Assembly (NCBI RefSeq): GCF_030545015.1
Contig: NZ_CP120653.1
Location: 1,550,001 to 1,614,000, forward strand
Source of the DNA: Myroides sp. JBRI-B21084
GTDB lineage: Bacteria > Bacteroidota > Bacteroidia > Flavobacteriales > Flavobacteriaceae
Length of the DNA: 64,000 nucleotides
Reading direction: 5' to 3'
The position numbers were made by a program, and so were the translations under genes. This document shows, piece by piece, positions 53,744 to 63,073 of the stretch. Under the pieces are notes generated by a model that saw only the letters and a list, made by a program, of their open reading frames with translations, made no database searches and had not been told where the DNA came from. Numbering within the stretch: the stretch's first letter is position 1; the number at the start of each line of letters is the position of its first letter.

Positions 53744-54952
53744 ATGGATACAAATTTATTATTAAACATTGCACAGCAATACGGTTGCCCAGTTTATGTG
53801 TACGATGGCAACAAAATTGAATCACAGTTTCAACGTTTACAAGATGCGTTTAAACAGGTTAAAAAGTTAAAAATAAATTATGCTGCCAAGGCATTAACCA
53901 ATATTTCTGTTTTAAAGTTGTTGAAGAAGAAGGGCAGTGGGTTAGATACCGTATCTATTCAAGAAGTATTACTAGGTTTGGAAGCTGGTTTTTCGCCTAA
54001 CGATATTATGTTTACTCCAAACGGCGTTTCGTTAGAAGAAATTGAAGAAGCAGTAAAATTAGGTGTACATATTAATATAGATAATTTATCTATTTTAGAA
54101 CAATTTGGTGCAAAACATCCAAATATTCCAGTATGTATTCGTATTAATCCACACGTAATGGCTGGTGGTAATAGCAATATTTCTGTTGGTCATATCGATA
54201 GTAAATTTGGTATTTCGGTACATCAAACTCCTCATATCTTACGAATTATCGAAAACACAAAAATGAAAGTTAACGGAATTCATATGCACACGGGTTCTGA
54301 TATTTTAGATATTGAAGTGTTTTTATATGCATCTGAAATTTTGTTTGAAACGGCTAAGCAGTTTAAAAATTTAGAGTTTATTGATTTTGGAAGCGGCTTT
54401 AAAGTACCTTATAAAGAAGGCGATTTAGAAACAGATATTGAAGAATTAGGTGAAAAATTATCGGTTCGTTTTAATGATTTTTGTAAAGAATACGGTAAAA
54501 ATTTAACTTTAGTATTTGAACCAGGTAAATTTTTAGTTTCGCAAGCTGGTTACTTTTTAGCTAAAGTTAATGTAGTTAAACAAACTACATCTACTGTTTT
54601 TGCTGGTGTTGATTCTGGTTTTAACCACTTAATTCGTCCAATGTTATACAACGCGTACCACCATATCACCAATATTTCTAACAGCAACGGTAAAGAACGT
54701 TTTTACTCTGTAGTTGGTTATATATGTGAAACAGATACGTTTGCTAGCAATCGTAAAATTGCAGAAATTAGCGAAGGTGATGTTTTATGTTTCCATAACG
54801 CCGGAGCTTATTGTTTCTCAATGACTTCAAACTACAACTCACGTTTTAAACCTGCCGAAGTGTTAGTTTATAACGAACAAGTTCATTTAATTAGAAAACA
54901 TGAAACAATTGCCGATTTATTACAAAACCAAATTATTGTAAACTTCGATTAA
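53744..54952 (+). CDS. lysA: diaminopimelate decarboxylase
   Basis: Start at ATG 53744 (402 residues). A fold-type III PLP enzyme with the Schiff-base lysine K49 (KINYAAKALTN), GSGLDTVSIQEV, the glycine-rich phosphate loop IDFGSGFKVPY, EPGKFLV, the catalytic CETDTF and the NAGAYCFSMTSNYNSR end. It makes lysine from meso-diaminopimelate. Its length and the CETD motif favour LysA over ornithine or carboxynorspermidine decarboxylases, though these are close. The gene is followed by a divergent-sense gap and the alkaline phosphatase. Confidence 0.9.
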   Translation: MDTNLLLNIAQQYGCPVYVYDGNKIESQFQRLQDAFKQVKKLKINYAAKALTNISVLKLLKKKGSGLDTVSIQEVLLGLEAGFSPNDIMFTPNGVSLEEIEEAVKLGVHINIDNLSILEQFGAKHPNIPVCIRINPHVMAGGNSNISVGHIDSKFGISVHQTPHILRIIENTKMKVNGIHMHTGSDILDIEVFLYASEILFETAKQFKNLEFIDFGSGFKVPYKEGDLETDIEELGEKLSVRFNDFCKEYGKNLTLVFEPGKFLVSQAGYFLAKVNVVKQTTSTVFAGVDSGFNHLIRPMLYNAYHHITNISNSNGKERFYSVVGYICETDTFASNRKIAEISEGDVLCFHNAGAYCFSMTSNYNSRFKPAEVLVYNEQVHLIRKHETIADLLQNQIIVNFD

Positions 54953-55001
54953 TTTTTCTTTAAATAAAAACATTTTAATTTAGGCAAACGGTAAGTTTGC
55001 C

Positions 55002-55009
55002 TATTTTTG
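55002..55009 (+). promoter_or_regulatory. alkaline phosphatase promoter box
   Basis: TATTTTTG ending 15 bases before ATG 55025; the in-frame TTG at 55007 is part of the box. Confidence 0.5.
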
Positions 55010-55024
55010 TATAAAATAAATTCT

Positions 55025-56443
55025 ATGAAACGCAGAAGTTTTTTTAAGTTAGGTAGTTTGGCTGCATTAGGATCAACTTTTTTAAATCCTTTTGAAACAC
55101 TAGCTAACAATAATTCTAGTACCATAAAAAATGCAAATAAAAAAGCAAAAAACATAATTTTTATGGTGAGCGATGGAATGAGCGCAGGTACGTTAAACAT
55201 TGCTAACTTGTATGCTAATAGAATTTTAGGAAAAAACACTAATTGGATACAACTTTACACAGAAAATAAAGTAACCCGTGGATTAATGGATATGGCTTCG
55301 GCCTCATCTATTGTAACCGATTCTGCAGCTGCAAGTTCTTCATGGGGTGGTGGTTTTCGGGTGAATAATGGTTCGTTAAACATTAATTCAAATGGTGAAG
55401 AAAACTTACCTATTTGGCAAAAATTTAAATTAAAAGGTAAAAAAGCAGGTTGTGTAACAACGGTTCCAATTACACATGCAACTCCAGCTGGGTTTACTGT
55501 TGCACTAAAAAGCAGAAACAACCAAGATGCAATTGCTGAAGAATATTTACGTTTAGGTTTTGATGTTTTACTTGGCGGAGGACAAAAGTACTTTGATGCC
55601 AATTTTAGAACCGATAAAAAGGATTTATTTGCAAATTTTAAATCTAAAAATTACAACGTAGTTAAATCAAAAAGTGAATTACTTAATGTAAAAAGTTCAC
55701 AAAAATTATTAGGTGTTTTTGATGTTGATGCACTTCCGTATGAAATTGATAGAAAACAGTCAACCGAATTAACAAATACAATTCCAACATTGGCTGAAAT
55801 GACAAAAGTAGCTATTAACCAGATGAAAGATCATAAAGAAGGGTTTGTACTTCAAGTTGAATCTGGAAAGGTTGATTGGGCAGCTCATGCAAACGATATT
55901 TCTGCATTAATTCATGAACAATTACAATTTGACGAAGCTGTTGCTGAAGCTATAAAATTTGCAGAAAAAGACCAAAATACACTTGTTATTATAACTACAG
56001 ATCACGGAAATGCAAATCCTGGTATGATTTATGGAAAATTTGCAAACAATCACTTTGATAGTTTAGGAAATTATAAATTTACGAACGAATATATTTTAAA
56101 TCATATTAAAAATAACCAAACCGAAAGTGAAATTAAAGATTTTGTAAAAAGTACGATTGATTTAGAATTAAATACAGACGAACTAAAAACAATAGCTGGT
56201 TATTATAACGGTTTAAATAAAGGCGATGATGGATTATATAATTACCGTCATTTACCTTTTCAGGCATTTGCAGAAATACAAAAAAAATACAATTCTGTGG
56301 GTTGGATTTCAATGGATCATTCGGCAGATTATGTTGAAATTGCAATGTATGGCCCAGGAAATCATTTACACAAACCGTTTATGAAAAATACCGATTTGCA
56401 TTTTTTAATGCTAGAAGCTGCCGAAATTGAAAATAATTTTTAG
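55025..56443 (+). CDS. Tat-exported alkaline phosphatase
   Basis: Start at ATG 55025 (472 residues). The twin-arginine signal RRSFFKLG lies at residues 3-10. The PhoA-type active site is present: D50 in FMVSDGM, nucleophile S100 in TDSAA, VDWAAHANDI, ITTDHGNANPG and a later SMDHSADYVEIAMYGPG with metal His. It hydrolyses phosphomonoesters in the periplasm after export folded. Context gives no Pho-box recognised. Together with the secreted nuclease and polyphosphate genes it hints at phosphate scavenging. Confidence 0.9.
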   Translation: MKRRSFFKLGSLAALGSTFLNPFETLANNNSSTIKNANKKAKNIIFMVSDGMSAGTLNIANLYANRILGKNTNWIQLYTENKVTRGLMDMASASSIVTDSAAASSSWGGGFRVNNGSLNINSNGEENLPIWQKFKLKGKKAGCVTTVPITHATPAGFTVALKSRNNQDAIAEEYLRLGFDVLLGGGQKYFDANFRTDKKDLFANFKSKNYNVVKSKSELLNVKSSQKLLGVFDVDALPYEIDRKQSTELTNTIPTLAEMTKVAINQMKDHKEGFVLQVESGKVDWAAHANDISALIHEQLQFDEAVAEAIKFAEKDQNTLVIITTDHGNANPGMIYGKFANNHFDSLGNYKFTNEYILNHIKNNQTESEIKDFVKSTIDLELNTDELKTIAGYYNGLNKGDDGLYNYRHLPFQAFAEIQKKYNSVGWISMDHSADYVEIAMYGPGNHLHKPFMKNTDLHFLMLEAAEIENNF

Positions 56444-56455
56444 TATTTATACAAT

Positions 56456-57025
56456 ATGAAAATTGCTGTTATAAATAATTACGATTCTTTTGTACACAAC
56501 ATTGTTCACTATTTAGAAAGTATAAATGGAGTAGAAGTATCCATTTTTTTAAACAATGCTTTTTATATGGAAGAATTACAAAATTTTGATAAAATTGTTT
56601 TGTCACCAGGTCCTGGTATTCCTAAAGAAGCTGGACTACTATTAGATGTTATTGATTTTTATAAAGATAAAAAAAGCATATTAGGTGTTTGCTTAGGGCA
56701 CCAAGCTATTGCAGAATATTTTGGTTGCACTTTAAAAAATCTAGAAAAACCGTTACATGGCACTGCTACAAAATTACAAATTATACAGACCGATTATTTA
56801 TGGAATGGTTTAACAAATGAGGTTTTTGTGGGGCATTATCATTCTTGGGTTGTAAATACTGAAAATTTTTCAAAAGTAATTAGTGTCACTGCCGTTGATG
56901 ATGAAGGAAATATAATGGCTTTAAAACACAATTTTTTTGATATTCGTGGAGTTCAGTTTCATCCAGAATCGGTTTTAACTCCACAAGGTAAAAAAATAAT
57001 TGAAAATTGGGTTCTTAATAAATAA
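56456..57025 (+). CDS. glutamine amidotransferase (anthranilate / aminodeoxychorismate synthase component II)
   Basis: 189 residues, class I amidotransferase. Catalytic C79 in GVCLGHQAIAEYFG; His and Glu in VQFHPESVLTPQG; LSPGPGIPKEAG is the oxyanion loop. It supplies ammonia to chorismate for anthranilate (TrpG) or aminodeoxychorismate (PabA). No trpE/pabB lies in the window, so the partner and pathway are undecided. It follows the phosphatase by 12 bases and is probably co-transcribed. A bidirectional terminator follows. Confidence 0.88.
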   Translation: MKIAVINNYDSFVHNIVHYLESINGVEVSIFLNNAFYMEELQNFDKIVLSPGPGIPKEAGLLLDVIDFYKDKKSILGVCLGHQAIAEYFGCTLKNLEKPLHGTATKLQIIQTDYLWNGLTNEVFVGHYHSWVVNTENFSKVISVTAVDDEGNIMALKHNFFDIRGVQFHPESVLTPQGKKIIENWVLNK

Positions 57026-57030
57026 CAATA

Positions 57031-57058
57031 AAAAAAACGATCTATTGATCGTTTTTCT
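57031..57058. terminator. bidirectional intrinsic terminator
   Basis: Stem AAAAACGATC (57033-57042) / GATCGTTTTT (57047-57056) with a 4-base loop; the loop contains part of the DUF1456 stop codon. Shared by the amidotransferase and DUF1456 genes. Confidence 0.8.
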
Positions 57059-57503
57059 TATTAGGTTTTCCATTATTAAACTTCACATTTCCTAAAACAT
57101 CTTTTTTAGTTGGCGTATTGCTTTTTGGTGCAGTTTTTACGTTACTTTTAAAATTAGGTTTAGGAGTAGTTATTTTTTTAAATATATTTTCGTTTTTTGG
57201 CTTACTGTCAGTTTTCGTTTTTTCTATTAAAGGTTTTTTAGAGGCCGATATTCCTGCTAAAACGTCTTTAGGATTTTTAGGATTTTCTTTAGTTCCTCTT
57301 AAAAAAATAACCAATCCATTTAAAAAATTACGCAAAATTTGATCTTGGCATTCCACATATTTTGGATGATCTTCATTTCTAAAAAAATTTCCAATTTCAC
57401 CTTTAGAAACTCTAAAATCAACTAATTCCAAAATTTCTATAATTTGATCGTCGCGTAATTGTAAAGCAACACGTAATTTCTTTAATATATCGTTGTTGGT
57501 CAT
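57042..57503 (-). CDS. DUF1456 family protein (YehS-like)
   Basis: 153 residues. Two DUF1456 repeats fill the first about 90: TNNDILKKLRVALQLRDDQIIEILELVDFRVSKGEIGNFFR and KYVECQDQILRNFLNGLVIFLRG. The last 60 residues are a Lys/Pro/Thr/Asn-rich disordered tail. Relatives (E. coli YehS) have no settled function. Cytoplasmic. Adjacent to, and convergent with, the amidotransferase gene. Confidence 0.82.
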   Translation of the reverse strand: MTNNDILKKLRVALQLRDDQIIEILELVDFRVSKGEIGNFFRNEDHPKYVECQDQILRNFLNGLVIFLRGTKENPKNPKDVLAGISASKKPLIEKTKTDSKPKNENIFKKITTPKPNFKSNVKTAPKSNTPTKKDVLGNVKFNNGKPNKKNDQ

Positions 57504-57532
57504 TCTACTTTAAATTTTTGTAAAGATACAAT

Positions 57533-57558
57533 AAAAAAGCTTTCTAAAAAGAAAGCTT
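57533..57558 (-). terminator. terminator of LVIVD lipoprotein gene
   Basis: Minus-strand hairpin AAGCTTTC/GAAAGCTT (57537-57558) with a T run (57533-57538); it contains the stop of the LVIVD-like gene. Confidence 0.7.
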
Positions 57559-58306
57559 AATAAGTAATATCGCTGATAGGAGCAAGACTTAAAAAATCAT
57601 TATTGTTCCATTTAAACTGTGTAACTTTTTGTTCGCCAAAAGCATACATCACATCATTATAAATTAAAATATCTTTAAACTTATAATTAACCGATTTTAC
57701 TAAAATAGGTTCAACCGGATTGGTTATATCGAAAATTTTTAGCTCATCATCGCAAATAATCAAGTAGTTTTCATACAAAGTTAACCCTCGAGGATATGTT
57801 AAATTTCGTTGATGAATAAGTATAGGATTTTGAACATTGGCAATATCATAAACCATTAATTTATTTAAATTGTTTCCACAACCTGTATTGGAATGCAAGG
57901 TAACAAAAGCATGGCTTTCATTGGCAACAACTGGATCACAAGCTGTGAAATGCTCTGCTTGCGATAAATATTTAGGATTTTCAGGATTTGAAACATCATA
58001 AATAAACATTCCGTTTCTTGACCCCATAAACATCAAATTACCTAAAGAATAAATGGTTTCAATATTACTACCAATAAATACATCGTTAACTTTTACAGGA
58101 TTATCGGCGTTGCTAATTTGAAAAACATGTAAGGTTTGATAATCTACCGTATATAAATAATTGCCTTTAATAGCAAAAACTGCCATTGAACCACCTTTTC
58201 CAACATTTTCAGATGTTGATGACGCTGTATCAGAACCATCGCTGCTACAAAAAATAAATAGAAAACATGTAGCAATAACTGCACTAAATTTTAAAACTTT
58301 TTTCAT
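57557..58306 (-). CDS. LVIVD-repeat-like beta-propeller lipoprotein
   Basis: 249 residues with a lipoprotein signal (FLFIFCSSDG, Cys20). Repeats of the form NYLYTVDYQTLHVFQISNADNPVKV, GMFIYDVSNPENPKYLS, MVYDIANVQNPILIHQ, LKIFDITNPVEPILV mark a beta-propeller made of LVIVD-type blades. Outer-membrane or periplasmic; role unknown. It lies 6 bases after the shorter lipoprotein, and both likely form one unit. Confidence 0.75.
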   Translation of the reverse strand: MKKVLKFSAVIATCFLFIFCSSDGSDTASSTSENVGKGGSMAVFAIKGNYLYTVDYQTLHVFQISNADNPVKVNDVFIGSNIETIYSLGNLMFMGSRNGMFIYDVSNPENPKYLSQAEHFTACDPVVANESHAFVTLHSNTGCGNNLNKLMVYDIANVQNPILIHQRNLTYPRGLTLYENYLIICDDELKIFDITNPVEPILVKSVNYKFKDILIYNDVMYAFGEQKVTQFKWNNNDFLSLAPISDITY

Positions 58307-58312
58307 AGTCTA

Positions 58313-58816
58313 TTAATAATTCCAATCAACAATAATTTCATTTTCGCCAACTTGATGCTGCCAACCATCTGGACTCAACTTTTGAGGAAACGTATTGGGT
58401 ATACGTTTTTGAACAACCACATCATTATTAATTAAGTTAACAGCTACTAAATCAACTGCTTGATTAATGTAAATGGAATTGTCTTTTATAGCCATATCGG
58501 TAGCACCTGGAACTTCTAAAAACCCAATTAACTGCGGATTGTTTGGGTTGGAATTATCATAAATATGAAAACCTTTGTTTTCATCTGTAATAAAAATATA
58601 CGAGTCTTTCACATAAATTTTACCCGCTTTTATCATAGTTCTTGGCTCACTTATTTTAATTGAATTCTCTATTTGATCTCGCGATATAATAATAGGTTCG
58701 TAAGGCGATACATAAGGTTCATGAAAGTCATCGTCACTGCCCATATACCAACAACTTTGTAACATTAACAAAGCAAGTAATGAATATATAAATAAAAATT
58801 TTTTTGAGTGTATCAT
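58313..58816 (-). CDS. LVIVD-related short lipoprotein
   Basis: 167 residues with a lipoprotein signal (LLALLMLQSCWYMGSDDD, Cys22). The mature part shows two propeller-like stretches (GKIYVKDSYIFITDENKGFHIYDNSNPNNPQLIG and NSIYINQAVDLVAVNLINN) with the same NPxxPxxxG pattern as the following gene, but few blades. It is complete in itself and begins the pair. No frameshift joins it to the next gene, since that has its own signal peptide. Confidence 0.72.
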   Translation of the reverse strand: MIHSKKFLFIYSLLALLMLQSCWYMGSDDDFHEPYVSPYEPIIISRDQIENSIKISEPRTMIKAGKIYVKDSYIFITDENKGFHIYDNSNPNNPQLIGFLEVPGATDMAIKDNSIYINQAVDLVAVNLINNDVVVQKRIPNTFPQKLSPDGWQHQVGENEIIVDWNY

Positions 58817-58857
58817 TGTGCTTAAATTTACATTTTGGTTAAAAGTATAAATTTAAA

Positions 58858-60852
58858 CTATATATTCTGTTTTTTATTTGTTAAAAATTGAATTTCATCA
58901 CGTAATTTAGCTGCTTGTATAAAATCTAAATTTTTTGCAGCTTTTTCCATTTCTTTACGTTTATCTTTAATTAGTTTATCAATATCTTTAACCGTTTGAT
59001 ATTCTATTTTTTCTTCTGCAACTGCTTTAAAATCATCTTGTTGTTCGTATCCTTTAAATTGATCAGCTAACGATTTTTCAATTTTCTTATTTAAAGCTTT
59101 AGGTTTTAATCCATGTTTTTCATTAAAAGCCATTTGTTTACTTCTGCGATAACTAGTTTCATCAATAGTTCGTTTCATACTATCGGTCATTTTATCGGCG
59201 TACATAATTGCTTTACCATTAATATTTCTAGCTGCTCTACCAACAGTTTGGGTAAGAGAGCGTGTACTGCGAAGAAATCCTTCTTTATCGGCATCTAATA
59301 TTGCAACTAACGATACTTCGGGCAAATCTAACCCTTCACGTAAAAGATTAACACCAATCAACACATCAAACAATCCTTTTCTTAAATCCTGCATAATTTC
59401 AATACGTTCTAACGTATCCACATCAGAATGAATATATCTACAACGAATACCTATTTTAGTAAAGTGTTTAGCTAACTCTTCGGCCATACGTTTGGTTAAA
59501 GTAGTAACCAAAACACGTTCATCTAATTCAACACGCTGATGTATTTCTTCAACCAAATCATCAATTTGATTTTGACTTGGACGCACTTCAATAATAGGAT
59601 CTAAAAGTCCGGTTGGTCTTATAACTTGTTCAACGTAAACTCCTTCTGATTTTTGTAATTCATAATCGGCAGGAGTAGCGGAAACATATAAAACCTGATT
59701 TTGTAACGATTCAAACTCTTCAAATTTTAGTGGACGGTTGTCCATTGCAGCGGGCAATCTAAATCCGTATTCAACTAAGTTTTCTTTTCTGGAACGATCG
59801 CCACCATACATTGCATGCACTTGCGAAACCGTAACGTGGCTTTCATCAATTACCATTAGGTAATCTTTTGGAAAATAATCAATTAAACAAAAGGGACGAG
59901 AACCAGGCTCACGACCATCTAAATATCTTGAATAGTTTTCAATACCCGAACAATATCCTAATTCGCGTATCATTTCTAAATCAAAATTTGTACGCTCTTC
60001 TAACCTTTTAGCTTCTAAATGCTTGCCAATTTCTTTAAAATATTCAACCTGCTTAACCATGTCTTGTTGAATTTCCCAAATGGCATTTTGAAGTACATCG
60101 GGCGATGTAACAAACATATTAGCTGGATAAATGCTTAATAACTGATATTTTTCAATAACCTTAGATGTTTTGATATCAAAAGACTCAATAGCTTCAATTT
60201 CATCGCCAAAAAAATGTATTCTAAATGGATCGTCGGCATAACTTGGATAAATTTCAACAGTATCGCCTTTAATTCTAAAAGATCCATGTGTAAATTCAGC
60301 TTCGGTTCTAGCATATAAAGATTGAACCAATTGCTGTAAAAACTTTGTGCGGGATATTAATTGATCTTGTTCTACAGTTACTACATTTTTTTGAAATTCT
60401 GTAGGATTTCCAATACCGTATAAACACGAAACCGATGCAACAACTAATACATCTCTACGTCCAGATAAAAGGGAAGAAGTAGTGCTTAATCGCATTTTTT
60501 CTAGATCTTCGTTTATTGATAGATCCTTCTCAATATAAGTACCTGTAACAGGTAAATAAGCTTCGGGTTGGTAATAATCGTAGTAAGATACAAAATACTC
60601 AACCGCATTATTAGGAAAAAATTGTTTAAATTCTGAATATAATTGTGCAGCCAATGTTTTATTATGAGCAAGAACTAAAGTAGGTTTTTGAACTTCTTGA
60701 ATAACATTTGCTACTGTAAACGTTTTACCCGAGCCTGTTACACCAAGTAAAGTTTGAAAACGATCGTTGTTTTTAATACCCTGAGATAAACTTTTTATAG
60801 CTTTGGGTTGATCGCCCATAGGTTGATAATCAGAAACAACTTTAAATTTCAT
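58858..60852 (-). CDS. uvrB: excinuclease ABC subunit B
   Basis: 664 residues, full length. Walker A GVTGSGKT (residues 37-44), the beta-hairpin YYDYYQPEAYLP, helicase motifs including DESHVT, the IYRHSDVDTLERIEI-type and SLTQTVGRAARN region, and a C-terminal UVR domain (DKLIKDKRKEMEKAAKNLDFIQAAKLRDEI) that contacts UvrC. It scans DNA after loading by UvrA and recruits UvrC. Promoter box TATCTTTG at 60867-60874. Confidence 0.97.
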   Translation of the reverse strand: MKFKVVSDYQPMGDQPKAIKSLSQGIKNNDRFQTLLGVTGSGKTFTVANVIQEVQKPTLVLAHNKTLAAQLYSEFKQFFPNNAVEYFVSYYDYYQPEAYLPVTGTYIEKDLSINEDLEKMRLSTTSSLLSGRRDVLVVASVSCLYGIGNPTEFQKNVVTVEQDQLISRTKFLQQLVQSLYARTEAEFTHGSFRIKGDTVEIYPSYADDPFRIHFFGDEIEAIESFDIKTSKVIEKYQLLSIYPANMFVTSPDVLQNAIWEIQQDMVKQVEYFKEIGKHLEAKRLEERTNFDLEMIRELGYCSGIENYSRYLDGREPGSRPFCLIDYFPKDYLMVIDESHVTVSQVHAMYGGDRSRKENLVEYGFRLPAAMDNRPLKFEEFESLQNQVLYVSATPADYELQKSEGVYVEQVIRPTGLLDPIIEVRPSQNQIDDLVEEIHQRVELDERVLVTTLTKRMAEELAKHFTKIGIRCRYIHSDVDTLERIEIMQDLRKGLFDVLIGVNLLREGLDLPEVSLVAILDADKEGFLRSTRSLTQTVGRAARNINGKAIMYADKMTDSMKRTIDETSYRRSKQMAFNEKHGLKPKALNKKIEKSLADQFKGYEQQDDFKAVAEEKIEYQTVKDIDKLIKDKRKEMEKAAKNLDFIQAAKLRDEIQFLTNKKQNI

Positions 60853-60866
60853 TATATATTTTTTTA

Positions 60867-60874
60867 CAAAGATA
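60867..60874 (-). promoter_or_regulatory. uvrB promoter box
   Basis: Minus-strand TATCTTTG, 14 bases before the ATG at 60852; no -33 TTG. Confidence 0.5.
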
Positions 60875-60875
60875 A

Positions 60876-60908
60876 AATAAAAAAGAGAGGTAAAAAACCT
60901 CTCTTTAA
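60876..60908 (-). terminator. terminator of OmpA-like gene
   Basis: 10-bp stem AAAGAGAGGT (60882-60891) / ACCTCTCTTT (60897-60906) with a T run on the minus strand. It ends the OmpA-family gene just before the uvrB promoter. Confidence 0.82.
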
Positions 60909-60927
60909 ATGTATATAAACTGTTTAA

Positions 60928-62193
60928 TTAGTTTACTTTGAAAGTTACTCTTCTAGCAAATTTAGAAGCAGCTTTACTAGTACCATCGAATGAAGAATCT
61001 TCACCGTTTGCAGTAGTTTTAATTCTAGAGCTAGAAATACCAGCTTGTTCTAAAATTCTAGTAACGTTTTTAGCACGTTTTTCAGATAAACGTTGGTTAT
61101 AAGATGCATTACCTACAGTATCAGCAAAACCATTAACATTTACAGTTGCATTTGGATTAGAACGTAAATAAGTTACAATAAAGTTAGTAGCTTCTGCATT
61201 TTTAGGAGTTGATTTATCAAAATCAAAATAAACTGCTACATAACCTTGGTTGATTAAATCTTGAGCTGTGTTTGAATCAGATGGAGTGAAAGTATCATCA
61301 CCTTTACCATATTTAGAATCAAAATAATCTTCGTAAGAATCTGGAATACCGTTTTTGTTTAAGTCAATAGAACGACCTTTAGTATCAACCATATTTCCAG
61401 CTGGAGTGTTAGGCTCTAAATCTAAATAATCAGCAACACCGTCGTTATCAGAATCAATCATTTTATTTTCGATATCTGTTACACGGTTTTCTAAAGCTTC
61501 TACGCGGTTTGTTAAAGCATCATTAGAATACCAATCAGCATGACGATCGTTTCCACCTAAGTAGAAAGATAAACCTAAAGTAGCATTGTATAATGTACCG
61601 TTAAAAGATCTATCAGCTTCTTGATCAGCCATCATGTTACCATCAAAAGTATATGTTTGGCTAATGTTGTTGATCATGCTAAAGTCAGCATTTAAAGCAA
61701 CACGATTACCTAATCTGATTTGACCTGTTAAACCAATGATAAAATTAACCATTTCATCTTTACCAGTAAAAGTCATTGAATTGTCTTTACCAGCTTCCAT
61801 CCAAGAGTACCCCATACCTGTGTGTGCTAATACCCCTAAAGTATTTGTCCACTCTTCGAAATTCATGATACGACCTAAATTCGCTACACCTTGTAAATTA
61901 ACGCGGCTATATTTTGTTCTGAAATACATTGATTTATCACCGTTTTTCATATAGTCATAACCATAATCAGCTTTTAAACCAAATTTGTTATTGAACATGT
62001 AACGAACACCACCATCAGCATGAAAAAATTGAGAAGGGGTTTCAGAGTAATAACCTGGAGTCATTGGTTGTGAAGGTTTTGATAAACCACCATTTAATTC
62101 AATAGACCATTTGTTGTAAGGTAATCCTTCTTGTGCATTCATATTAGTTAAACCTAATAGGGTAGCAATTAAAGGTAAAGTTATTTTTTTCAT
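60928..62193 (-). CDS. OmpA family outer-membrane protein
   Basis: 421 residues with a signal peptide (LTNMNAQ). An 8-stranded-type beta-barrel (about 25-220, repeated Gly/aromatic strands) is followed by a coiled-coil heptad (NRVEALENRVTDIENKM), a calcium-binding thrombospondin-3-like stretch DSDNDGVADYLDLEPNTPAG, and the OmpA peptidoglycan-binding domain (DFDKSTPKNAEATNFIV, NGFADTVGNASYNQRLSEKRAKNV). It would tether the outer membrane to peptidoglycan. This is an abundant OmpA type in Flavobacteriaceae. No promoter box was recognised. Confidence 0.93.
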   Translation of the reverse strand: MKKITLPLIATLLGLTNMNAQEGLPYNKWSIELNGGLSKPSQPMTPGYYSETPSQFFHADGGVRYMFNNKFGLKADYGYDYMKNGDKSMYFRTKYSRVNLQGVANLGRIMNFEEWTNTLGVLAHTGMGYSWMEAGKDNSMTFTGKDEMVNFIIGLTGQIRLGNRVALNADFSMINNISQTYTFDGNMMADQEADRSFNGTLYNATLGLSFYLGGNDRHADWYSNDALTNRVEALENRVTDIENKMIDSDNDGVADYLDLEPNTPAGNMVDTKGRSIDLNKNGIPDSYEDYFDSKYGKGDDTFTPSDSNTAQDLINQGYVAVYFDFDKSTPKNAEATNFIVTYLRSNPNATVNVNGFADTVGNASYNQRLSEKRAKNVTRILEQAGISSSRIKTTANGEDSSFDGTSKAASKFARRVTFKVN

Positions 62194-62288
62194 AAAAACT
62201 TTTTTTTAAATTATTAGTAAAATCTGAATATTAGTATTTTAAATTTTCGGTAAAAATAATGTTTTTTAACTAATTACAAAATTTTTTT

Positions 62289-62570
62289 TTAACTTTTTAT
62301 CCATTTGTAATCCGAATAAAAAGTACCAAAAGGTAAGAGCGAGGCCAATAAAACTAAAAATGTTTTTTTGACTGACCAATTATACTCGAATTTAAGATAA
62401 ATAGCCAACACAACGTATAGAACAAAAAGTATGCCATGTGCCATGCCAATTGGGTATAATAATTTTTGATATAGTTCAAAATTATTTGATTTGTTATATA
62501 ACATATTGTAAAACAATGCTAAATAAGAAATTCCTTCAAGAGCAGCTATTAATCTAAAAAATCGTAGCAT
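62289..62570 (-). CDS. DUF3817 small membrane protein
   Basis: 93 residues with three membrane segments (about 5-20, 34-57 and 70-87). It matches DUF3817: FFRLIAALEGISYLALFYNMLYN, PIGMAHGILFVLYVVLAIYL, LLASLLPFGTFYSDYKW. Role unknown. Starts one base after the stop of the upstream hypothetical gene, so the two are co-translated. Confidence 0.8.
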   Translation of the reverse strand: MLRFFRLIAALEGISYLALFYNMLYNKSNNFELYQKLLYPIGMAHGILFVLYVVLAIYLKFEYNWSVKKTFLVLLASLLPFGTFYSDYKWIKS

Positions 62571-62571
62571 T

Positions 62572-62928
62572 TTAAAATTGTTGAAATTGAGAATTGTATT
62601 CTTTTAAATCTGCTAAATTGTGTTTATTGTTTAAATCTAGCATCAACGACATAAAATAAGTAAAACTTTCACTAGCTGTGTTTTCAGCTTGCACTTCAGT
62701 TTCGTCTTCAATAGGCTCGTCAGAAGGTATATTAATTAAAAAATCATTGTTTTCCTGAATATGCTCGTAAGCTAAACGTAAAGCTTTTACTAAAACAGGT
62801 TTTTCTTCAAGTAAAGCAAATTCTCTAAGTTTTTTTAATTCTGGAATTAAATTTTCTGCAATAATGCCATTAGAAATAACTTCGGCTTGTAATGCTTTAA
62901 TAATTTTTTGTGCGTTTAAATTTTCCAC
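62572..62928 (-). CDS. hypothetical cytoplasmic protein
   Basis: 118 residues starting with GTG (62928). Mostly helical with an acidic middle (SDEPIEDETEVQAENTAS). No recognised domain or signal peptide. It is paired with DUF3817 downstream (1-base gap). Promoter box TAATTTTG at 62952-62959. Confidence 0.6.
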   Translation of the reverse strand: MENLNAQKIIKALQAEVISNGIIAENLIPELKKLREFALLEEKPVLVKALRLAYEHIQENNDFLINIPSDEPIEDETEVQAENTASESFTYFMSLMLDLNNKHNLADLKEYNSQFQQF

Positions 62929-62951
62929 TTATTTTATTTTTTAAAACTATG

Positions 62952-62959
62952 CAAAATTA
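62952..62959 (-). promoter_or_regulatory. promoter box of hypothetical/DUF3817 operon
   Basis: Minus-strand TAATTTTG, 23 bases before the GTG at 62928; no -33 TTG. Confidence 0.45.
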
Positions 62960-63073
62960 GTGATATTTGTTGAAATTAAAAAAATGTGTTTTATTTAATT
63001 TTATATTATTATGAACTATAATATATATTATGTAAAATAGAGTACTTGACTTTAACAAAAATATTAACATTAT

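Noticed and set aside
57557..58816. One LVIVD gene split by a frameshift
   Set aside because: Each part begins with its own lipoprotein signal and the first has a normal stop before the second ATG.
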